In this document: positions 13,833-19,332 of the stretch, in pieces
How the letters are laid out: the number at the start of each line of letters is the position of its first letter
How positions within the stretch are numbered: position 1 is the first letter of the stretch
From: Campylobacteraceae bacterium
GTDB taxonomy: Bacteria > Campylobacterota > Campylobacteria > Campylobacterales > UBA6016
Length of the DNA: 19,332 nucleotides
Assembly (NCBI GenBank): GCA_022758985.1
Contig: JAEMQC010000132.1
Coordinates: 1 to 19,332 of the forward strand
Direction: 5' to 3'
Translations under genes and position numbers: made by a program
The notes under the pieces: model-generated
Databases searched by the model: none
The model's input: only the letters and a program-made list of their open reading frames with translations
What the model was told of the DNA's origin: nothing

Positions 13833-16226
13833 ATGGATGAATTACAAGAAATACTTCAAGACTTTTTGATAGAAGCTTTTGAAATGATCGAACAGCTCGA
13901 CCAGGATCTGGTGGAGCTAGAACAAAGACCTGAAGACCTTGACCTATTAAACAGAATATTTAGGGTTGCACACACAATCAAAGGCTCTTCATCGTTTCTA
14001 AACTTTGACGTTCTAACCAAACTTACACACCATATGGAAGACGTCCTCAACAAAGCCAGACACGGCGAATTGAAAATAACGCCTGAGATAATGGATATAG
14101 TACTAGCATCCATTGACCAGATGAAAGCGCTTTTGTATAGCATAAGAGATACCGGCTCGGATGCAACGTCTGGCATAGATATCAATCCGACTGTTGCAAA
14201 ACTAGATGCAGCTTCATCAGGAAAAGCTATAGAGGAGGCAGCTCCTGCCGCTAGCGCACCTGAGCCGGTAGCGACGGAGCCTACTCCTGCAGAGGATGAG
14301 CCCGATTATTCGAATATGTCAGCCGAAGAGGTAGAAAAAGAGATAGAGAGACTTCTAAAGCAAAGGCAAGAGGAAGACGAAAGAAGAAGACAAGAGAAAA
14401 AAGCGAAAGGCGAAGCATCATCTGCTATAGAAGCTCCGCACGAGCCTAGCGAAGAAGCAGCGACAAAAGAGCCAAAACCTGCCGCACAGCCTACTCCGGC
14501 GCCAGCGCCAAAACCTGCGACTCCAGCGCCGGCGGCGGCAAACCCGGCACCTGCGGCCGGCGGCGAAGGCGGCGGCTCCGCAATTGAACAGACGATCAGG
14601 GTCGACGTAAATAGGCTTGACCACCTAATGAACCTGATAGGTGAGTTGGTTCTTGGTAAAAACAGGCTAATAAAAATCTACAACGATGTAGAAGAGAGAT
14701 ATGAAGGCGAACAGTTCCTAGATGAGCTAAATCAAGTTGTTTCGTCCGTATCCACGGTCACTACCGACCTTCAAATAGCGGTTATGAAAACAAGGATGCT
14801 CCCTATTGGCAGGGTATTCAACAGATTCCCTAGAATGATAAGAGACCTCTCCAGAGAACTAAACAAAAAAGTAGAGCTTGTAATGAGCGGTGAAGAGACG
14901 GAACTCGACAAATCAATCGTCGAAGAGATAGGCGACCCACTTGTTCACATCATCAGAAACTCTGCTGATCACGGTATTGAGATGCCTGATGTCAGGGTAG
15001 CTGCAGGCAAATCCGAGACGGGTACCGTAGAGCTAAAAGCATACCATGAAGGCAACTCAATAGTTATCGAGATAACGGACGACGGAAAAGGCCTTGATCC
15101 GATAATGCTAAAAAGCAAAGCGGTCGAAAAAGGGGTTATCAGCGAAAAAGAGGCTGACGCCATGAGCGACAAAGAGGCGTACGGCCTTATCTTTAAGCCT
15201 GGCTTCTCGACTGCAGCAAAAATTACCAACGTATCCGGAAGAGGCGTCGGTATGGACGTCGTTAAGACGAATATCGAAAAACTAAACGGTATTATCGAAG
15301 TGGATAGCTCTGTTGGCAAAGGCACGACAATCAAGCTCAAAATACCTCTAACGCTAGCGATTATCCAGGCGCTACTAGTTGGGGTACAAGAAGAGTTCTT
15401 CGCAATTCCTCTTTCAAGTGTTCTTGAGACAGTTAGAATTACTCAAGACGATATTTTCCTAGTTGAGGGCAAAAGCGTACTACGCCTAAGAAACGAAGTC
15501 CTTAGCCTTGTCAAACTCTCCGATATATTTGGAATTGAAACGACGATGGAAGGTGGCGATAACCTATACGTCGTAATTATCGGTCTTGCAGACGCAAAAA
15601 TAGGCGTCGTAATCGATAGATTGATAGGCCAAGAGGAAATAGTCATTAAATCTCTTGGCTACTATCTCAAAGGAATAGAGGGTATAGCGGGCGCCACCAT
15701 AAGGGGTGATGGCAAGGTTACGCTAATTGCCGACGTCGCAGCTTTGATGCAAATGGCGAAAACGGCGCATAAAAAAGTCGATACGAGCAAAAAAGACGCC
15801 GCGATAGCACAACAGGCGGCAGCCAAGAAAACACAGCCTTCTGATTATAAAATTCTGATAGTAGACGATAGCAAGACTGACAGATCGATCATGAAAAACT
15901 CTATCAAGCCGCTAGGTGTTACAGTACTTGAAGCGGCCGACGGCGTAGAGGCGCTAAATATGATAAAAAATAGCGACCATCCGTTTGATGCGTGCCTCAT
16001 AGATATCGAGATGCCAAAAATGGACGGTTATACTCTAGCCAGCGAAATCAGAAAATACAACAAATATAGAAATATGCCGTTAATTGCGGTAACGAGCCGA
16101 ACGGGCAAGACAGACAGAATGAGAGGTGTTGAGGTTGGTATGAGTGAGTACATTACGAAGCCTTATTCGCCTGACTATTTGATGAACGTTGTAAAAAGAC
16201 ACATTAACCTAACGGTGGAGGGCTGA
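13833..16226 (+). CDS. cheA: Chemotaxis histidine kinase CheA with C-terminal receiver domain (CheAY type)
   Basis: CheA autophosphorylates in response to receptors and passes phosphate to response regulators that steer flagella. Domain order in 797 residues: P1 phosphotransfer domain with His47 (VAHTIKGSSSFLNF); a linker at about 130-250; P3 dimerisation (IRVDVNRLDHLMNLIGELVL); P4 ATPase with the N box HIIRNSADHGIE, the G1 box DDGKGLD and the GRGVGMDVV box; a P5 CheW-like domain (from about 510); and a receiver domain (672-790) with predicted phospho-acceptor Asp724 in CLIDIEMPKMDG and Lys776. The linker contains a charged helical stretch (about 163-194) and a Pro/Ala-rich run, and I see no recognisable P2 domain. 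AAGGAG lies about 10 bases before the ATG, one of the strongest ribosome sites here. The CheAY fusion is characteristic of Campylobacterota. Confidence 0.97.
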   Translation: MDELQEILQDFLIEAFEMIEQLDQDLVELEQRPEDLDLLNRIFRVAHTIKGSSSFLNFDVLTKLTHHMEDVLNKARHGELKITPEIMDIVLASIDQMKALLYSIRDTGSDATSGIDINPTVAKLDAASSGKAIEEAAPAASAPEPVATEPTPAEDEPDYSNMSAEEVEKEIERLLKQRQEEDERRRQEKKAKGEASSAIEAPHEPSEEAATKEPKPAAQPTPAPAPKPATPAPAAANPAPAAGGEGGGSAIEQTIRVDVNRLDHLMNLIGELVLGKNRLIKIYNDVEERYEGEQFLDELNQVVSSVSTVTTDLQIAVMKTRMLPIGRVFNRFPRMIRDLSRELNKKVELVMSGEETELDKSIVEEIGDPLVHIIRNSADHGIEMPDVRVAAGKSETGTVELKAYHEGNSIVIEITDDGKGLDPIMLKSKAVEKGVISEKEADAMSDKEAYGLIFKPGFSTAAKITNVSGRGVGMDVVKTNIEKLNGIIEVDSSVGKGTTIKLKIPLTLAIIQALLVGVQEEFFAIPLSSVLETVRITQDDIFLVEGKSVLRLRNEVLSLVKLSDIFGIETTMEGGDNLYVVIIGLADAKIGVVIDRLIGQEEIVIKSLGYYLKGIEGIAGATIRGDGKVTLIADVAALMQMAKTAHKKVDTSKKDAAIAQQAAAKKTQPSDYKILIVDDSKTDRSIMKNSIKPLGVTVLEAADGVEALNMIKNSDHPFDACLIDIEMPKMDGYTLASEIRKYNKYRNMPLIAVTSRTGKTDRMRGVEVGMSEYITKPYSPDYLMNVVKRHINLTVEG

Positions 16227-16227
16227 G

Positions 16228-16722
16228 ATGAGTGATAAACTTCAAGACGTAATAAAAAAACAGCAAAAACAAAAAGTCCAGCCGCTAAAAAAAGACGAGG
16301 ATACGCTCCAAGTAGTCGGCTTTAATGTTGGCGACGAGGAGTTTGCGGTCTCTATTCTCAATATACAAGAGATTATCAAGCCAATAGACTATACGAGAGT
16401 TCCCGGCACTCCAGGATATGTTCTAGGTGTATTCAACCTAAGGGGTAACGTACTACCGCTTATTAGCCTAAGGCTGAAATTTGGTCTTCCTTTTGCAAGA
16501 TATACGGAAGATACCAGGTTTATCGTAGTAAAAAACGGTACGCAAACAGTTGGCTTTGTGATAGATAAGCTAACCCAAGCGTTTATCCTAAAAGAATCGG
16601 AGATAGACCATACGCTTGATATGCAAAGCGAACAAGAGGGGCTAATCTACGGAATAGGCAAAAGAGAAGACAGGATTATTACAATCCTAAAAGCAGAGGG
16701 GCTTTTAAAAAGAGAGTTTTAA
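16228..16722 (+). CDS. cheW: Chemotaxis scaffold protein CheW
   Basis: CheW bridges chemoreceptors and the P5 domain of CheA in the signalling array. The 164-residue protein has a polar lysine- and glutamine-rich head of about 28 residues, then the CheW fold: VVGFNVGDEEFAVSILNIQE, IIKPIDYTRVPGTPGYVLGV, FNLRGNVLPLISLRLKFGLP and TVGFVIDKLTQAFILKESE. The ATG follows the cheA stop by one base, with GGAGGG (16217-16222) 5 bases upstream inside cheA. It is the last gene of the long plus-strand run and is followed by a hairpin terminator. It lacks a receiver domain, which distinguishes it from cheV. Confidence 0.96.
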   Translation: MSDKLQDVIKKQQKQKVQPLKKDEDTLQVVGFNVGDEEFAVSILNIQEIIKPIDYTRVPGTPGYVLGVFNLRGNVLPLISLRLKFGLPFARYTEDTRFIVVKNGTQTVGFVIDKLTQAFILKESEIDHTLDMQSEQEGLIYGIGKREDRIITILKAEGLLKREF

Positions 16723-16727
16723 GAGAT

Positions 16728-16744
16728 AGCGGGGATTCCCCGCT
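16728..16744. terminator. GC-rich hairpin between the convergent cheW and metF-like genes
   Basis: AGCGGGG (16728-16734), loop ATT, CCCCGCT (16738-16744): a perfect 7-bp stem starting 5 bases after the cheW stop and touching the stop codon of the opposing gene. The stem is strong, but neither strand has a long run of T directly after it, so it may work in both directions with limited efficiency or act as a 3'-end stabiliser. Confidence 0.55.
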
Positions 16745-17652
16745 TAGTCTAGTAGCTCATCCAATATCGAAAACTTATTTGCACACATTAGGTGAATTCT
16801 AGGATTTATCTTTCGCACTTTTTTATAGATATTTCTGGATAGCTCTATTCCAACCTTATACTCTTCCTCAGGCGAAATCTTTGATGCCTTAAGCAGTGCG
16901 TCGATAAAGCTCTCAGGGACATAAATCCCAGGGACATGAGCATACAAAAACTGCGCTGTTTTGAGGCTAACTATCGGGAATACTCCGAATATCAATTTTG
17001 CATTTTGTCTCTCGTCGCTAAAATCGGCTTTCGCCTCGTCGAACATCTCAAGCAGTTTTAAAGCTATCTCTTCGTCAAATACCGGCTGGCTAATAATACC
17101 GCAACTGTAATTCTCTATTTTTTTGTGCAGCTTTTTTTTGATATTTGAAAAGCTCTTCGCATACGAGTTGGTAACGCTAAAAGCGTACATCTTCTCAGGC
17201 TTTGGATTTATAGCCTTTCCAGCAAAGTCAACCCCTTCGTTAAAAAGCCTGACGGCATGCAAAAGCTGCGTACTGTCACACTCAAACACCCCTTTAACAT
17301 TCGGCTGATCCGATAGCCTAGCCGGGTCTCCAGTGAGGGCAAGTACGGCTCGTACGCCAAAGTCGTTTAACCCAAGCAGCTCCGATTGCATCGCAAGCTT
17401 GTTTTTATCCCTCATCGACACGGTACAGATGACAGGCTTTTTTAGCTCGTTTTGGGCTTTTACGGAAGCTAGTATCGCCGAATATTTTAGCTTTGCCAAA
17501 GGATTGTCGGTTATTGTTACGCCATCGATTTTTGAGAAGCTTTTGACGCCCTTTACTGCATCTATCGTTTTTGAAAAATCAGGGGATTTTGGTGGGGTAA
17601 TTTCTAGCGTCAAAAACGAAGAGTCAAGCTTTTCGACAAGCGCGTCCGTCAT
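16744..17652 (-). CDS. Methylenetetrahydrofolate reductase family protein (MetF-like)
   Basis: The 302-residue protein has the size and motif order of the flavin-dependent methylenetetrahydrofolate reductase barrel, which makes 5-methyltetrahydrofolate for methionine synthesis. The N-terminal strand LTLEITPPKSP carries the predicted catalytic glutamate (Glu17), like FEFFPPK in MetF. ITDNPLAKLKYSA, CTVSMRDKNKLAMQ, LALTGDPA (107-110 TGDP) and SCGIISQPVF follow at the expected places. Conservation with E. coli MetF by eye is modest, so it may be a divergent paralogue; I leave the symbol blank. An AAGG is 7 bases before the ATG at 17652. It converges on cheW and is divergent from serB. Confidence 0.8.
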   Translation of the reverse strand: MTDALVEKLDSSFLTLEITPPKSPDFSKTIDAVKGVKSFSKIDGVTITDNPLAKLKYSAILASVKAQNELKKPVICTVSMRDKNKLAMQSELLGLNDFGVRAVLALTGDPARLSDQPNVKGVFECDSTQLLHAVRLFNEGVDFAGKAINPKPEKMYAFSVTNSYAKSFSNIKKKLHKKIENYSCGIISQPVFDEEIALKLLEMFDEAKADFSDERQNAKLIFGVFPIVSLKTAQFLYAHVPGIYVPESFIDALLKASKISPEEEYKVGIELSRNIYKKVRKINPRIHLMCANKFSILDELLD

Positions 17653-17731
17653 AAAATGCCTTTTTGATTTGGATTTTAAAATAAAAGTCCTAAAAGGCTA
17701 AAATACCCGAAAACATTTAAGGGTGTAAGGT
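17653..17731. promoter_or_regulatory. AT-rich divergent gap between the metF-like gene and serB
   Basis: The 79-bp gap is AT-rich and contains TAAAAT at 17699-17704 on the plus strand, a possible -10 for serB, and TAAAAT at 17678-17673 on the minus strand, a possible -10 for the metF-like gene. Neither has a convincing -35. I see no riboswitch-like structure. Confidence 0.3.
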
Positions 17732-18352
17732 TTGAAGCTTTGCGTATTTGATTTTGATTCGACGCTAATGGACGGCGAAACAATAGATATATTGGCCTCT
17801 CTTGCGGGATGTGAAGAAGAAGTATCTAGGATAACAAAAGCGGCTATGGCGGGAGAGCTTGATTTTTTTGAAAGCCTGACAAGAAGAGTCGCATTTCTAA
17901 AGGGCGTAGACGCCTCAAAAGCAAAGGAAAGATGTGCGAATCTACCTTTTATAGAGGGCGCTACGGAGATCATAAAAGAACTAAAAGCCAAGGATTACAA
18001 AGTAGTCGTATTCTCTGGCGGTTTTAGCATTGGCACAGCTCCGGCAAGAGAGAAGCTTGGCTTTGATGTGGACTTTTCAAACAAGCTGCACGAAAAAGAC
18101 GGAGTTCTCACGGGGCTTGTAGGCGGAGAGATGATGTATTCGGACTCCAAGGGCGTAATGCTAAGCAAACTTCAATCGATCCTCGGTATATCCATAGAAA
18201 ATACGATAGCCGTAGGCGACGGCGCAAACGACGCTTCGATGTTTGCCTACGCAGCCAAAAAGATAGCCTTCTGCGCAAAACCAAAGCTAAAAGAGCTTGC
18301 AAATATCATCATAGACACCAAAGACCTTAGAGAGATAGGCAAATATATATGA
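17732..18352 (+). CDS. serB: Phosphoserine phosphatase SerB
   Basis: SerB removes phosphate from O-phosphoserine in the last step of serine synthesis. It is a haloacid dehalogenase-fold enzyme of 206 residues. Motif I is VFDFDSTLMDGET, with the nucleophile Asp7 and general acid Asp9; motif II is VVFSGGFS; the basic residue and motif IV follow in AVGDGANDASMFAYA. The cap helices (EEEVSRITKAAMAGELDFFE) match the SerB substrate cap. The start is a TTG at 17732, preceded by GGGTG about 6 bases upstream; no nearby ATG would keep motif I. The TGA overlaps the ubiE ATG by 4 bases. It lacks the N-terminal ACT-like extension seen in some homologues. Confidence 0.93.
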   Translation: MKLCVFDFDSTLMDGETIDILASLAGCEEEVSRITKAAMAGELDFFESLTRRVAFLKGVDASKAKERCANLPFIEGATEIIKELKAKDYKVVVFSGGFSIGTAPAREKLGFDVDFSNKLHEKDGVLTGLVGGEMMYSDSKGVMLSKLQSILGISIENTIAVGDGANDASMFAYAAKKIAFCAKPKLKELANIIIDTKDLREIGKYI

Positions 18353-19047
18353 ACGAAAAACAGCACGCAATCGTCGGAATGTTCGACAAGATAGCCCCGA
18401 CATACGACATCGCAAACAGAATACTAAGCTTTGGAACTGATATCGGCTGGAGAAAAGAGGGGATCAAAAAAGCGTTAGAGCTTGGCAACTCGCAAAATCC
18501 ACAGATACTTGATGTCGCTACGGGAACGGGCGATATGCTCGTATTTTGGGAAAAAGCGGTAGTAGGCGATGCATCATACGTTGGCGTCGACCCGTCTGTC
18601 GGCATGCTTGAAGTTGCGAGACAAAAAGTCTCTTTTGCCGAGTTTCACGAAGGGTATGCACAAAAGCTCCCTTTTGAAGACGCAAAATTTGATTTTTTAT
18701 CTATATCGTACGGCTTTAGAAACGTAACGGAAAAAGAGGAGGCGGTAAAGGAGTTTGCAAGAGTACTAAAGCCAAACGGCAGACTGCTAATACTAGAATT
18801 TGCAAAAAACGAATCCAAAAATCCTTTTCGAATAGCGGCGCAATGGTACGTCAAAAAAGTACTTCCGTGGCTTGGTGGGCTAATAAGCGGCAATCTGTCC
18901 GCATATAGATATCTGCCAAACTCTATTGAGGGCTTTCTTACCAGAAACGAGATATGCGCAATGCTTGAGAGAAACGGCTTTGAAGTCGAAGTGGCAAAAG
19001 ATTTTAGCTTCGGCGTAAGCTCTCTTATCATAGCTAGAAAAAAATGA
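18349..19047 (+). CDS. ubiE: Demethylmenaquinone methyltransferase (UbiE/MenG)
   Basis: UbiE/MenG transfers a methyl group from S-adenosylmethionine to demethylmenaquinone (or the ubiquinone precursor) at the membrane. In a Campylobacterota background the product should be menaquinone. The 232-residue class I methyltransferase shows the family opening (VGMFDKIAPTYDIANRILSFGTD), SAM motif I (ILDVATGTGDML), an acidic ligand in YVGVDPSVGML, and FDFLSISYGFRNV with RVLKPNGRLLILEF, then SAYRYLPNSIEGF, a C-terminal UbiE signature. It overlaps serB and xseA by 4 bases on each side, so the three genes are probably one transcript. The ribosome site is weak, consistent with coupling. Confidence 0.94.
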   Translation: MNEKQHAIVGMFDKIAPTYDIANRILSFGTDIGWRKEGIKKALELGNSQNPQILDVATGTGDMLVFWEKAVVGDASYVGVDPSVGMLEVARQKVSFAEFHEGYAQKLPFEDAKFDFLSISYGFRNVTEKEEAVKEFARVLKPNGRLLILEFAKNESKNPFRIAAQWYVKKVLPWLGGLISGNLSAYRYLPNSIEGFLTRNEICAMLERNGFEVEVAKDFSFGVSSLIIARKK

Positions 19048-19332
19048 CAAAACTCACAGTCGGGGAGCTAAACCGCCAGATAAAAAGCGTTTTAGAATCC
19101 CACTTTTCACTCCTTTATGTTAGCGGCGAGATTTCCAACCTCGTCATCCACACCTCGGGACACATATACTTCTCGCTAAAAGACTCGGAAAGCTCTATAC
19201 GAGCGGTACTTTTCAAAGGTAATGCCCAAAAGCTAAAATTCAAGCTTGAAAACGGGCAAAAAGTTATTTTGGAGTGCGGTCTTAGCGTCTATCCGCCAAG
19301 GGGTGAGTATCAACTGATGGTCTCATCCGTCA
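19044..19332 (+). CDS. xseA: Exodeoxyribonuclease VII large subunit, 5' part, cut by the window edge
   Basis: The frame opens with an ATG overlapping the ubiE stop and stays open to the last base (96 codons). The sequence LTVGELNRQIKSVLESHFSL, then YVSGEISNLVIHTSGHIYFS and LKD, RAVLFKGNAQKLKF and GLSVYPPRGEYQLM matches the N-terminal OB-fold of XseA, which binds single-stranded DNA. The catalytic domain is outside the window. XseA with the small subunit XseB degrades single-stranded DNA from both ends. Confidence 0.93.
   Translation, partial: MTKLTVGELNRQIKSVLESHFSLLYVSGEISNLVIHTSGHIYFSLKDSESSIRAVLFKGNAQKLKFKLENGQKVILECGLSVYPPRGEYQLMVSSV

Noticed and set aside
14500..14580. GC-rich low-complexity run in cheA as a foreign insertion or tandem repeat
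   Set aside because: It encodes an in-frame Pro/Ala/Gly linker between CheA domains, a normal feature; the repeats are not exact at DNA level.
1..19332. Novel defence, mobile or biosynthetic system
   Set aside because: Nearly all genes match known housekeeping, envelope or chemotaxis families; no integrase, transposase, toxin-antitoxin pair, direct-repeat array or unfamiliar multi-gene cluster is visible.

Overview
The window reads as an ordinary, gene-dense piece of a Campylobacterota (Epsilonproteobacteria) chromosome. Three things point there: a CheA with a C-terminal receiver domain (CheAY type) following a CheV and followed by CheW; an LpxB whose N-terminus carries the divergent 'SALEPSANLH' form; and a gene set (greA, dut, argC, cheV, cheA, cheW, serB, ubiE, xseA, surE with a ThiF-like gene) that I recall as similar to Campylobacter-type genomes. 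The genus cannot be fixed from the sequence. I found no prophage, insertion sequence, CRISPR array, tRNA or rRNA.

Layout. (1) Positions 1-5094: a clipped minus-strand start codon region, a near-consensus sigma-70 promoter, then tamA (split by an apparent one-base deletion), tamB overlapping it, and a 41-residue Cys-containing membrane miniprotein just after tamB. This is an outer-membrane protein/lipid transport module. (2) Positions 5115-7711, minus strand: surE, a TcdA-type ThiF protein and an AmrS-type radical SAM enzyme, in that transcription order. A 114-bp imperfect palindrome sits between the last two, with one arm covering the amrS ribosome binding site and the other touching the tcdA stop codon. 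(3) Positions 7790-10116: lpxB on the plus strand, a decayed Sel1-repeat gene on the minus strand, and a Gfo/Idh/MocA oxidoreductase on the minus strand. (4) Positions 10220-16722: one long plus-strand run of greA, dut, argC, an LpxH-like phosphoesterase, cheV, cheA and cheW, with gaps of 0-21 bp or overlaps, probably one transcript from an extended -10 promoter. It ends at a GC-rich hairpin shared with the convergent metF-like gene. (5) Positions 16744-19332: a metF-like gene on the minus strand, then serB, ubiE and the start of xseA on the plus strand, the last three joined by 4-bp ATGA overlaps.

Functionally, tamAB, lpxB, the LpxH-like enzyme and possibly the Gfo/Idh oxidoreductase belong to the outer membrane; cheV-cheA-cheW form the chemosensory signalling core of a motile cell; the rest is nucleotide, amino-acid, folate, quinone and tRNA housekeeping. 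The most interesting items are the palindrome that could couple amrS translation to tcdA, the tamA frameshift, the unlisted miniprotein downstream of tamB, and the multiply broken Sel1 gene. I saw nothing that amounts to a new multi-gene system.
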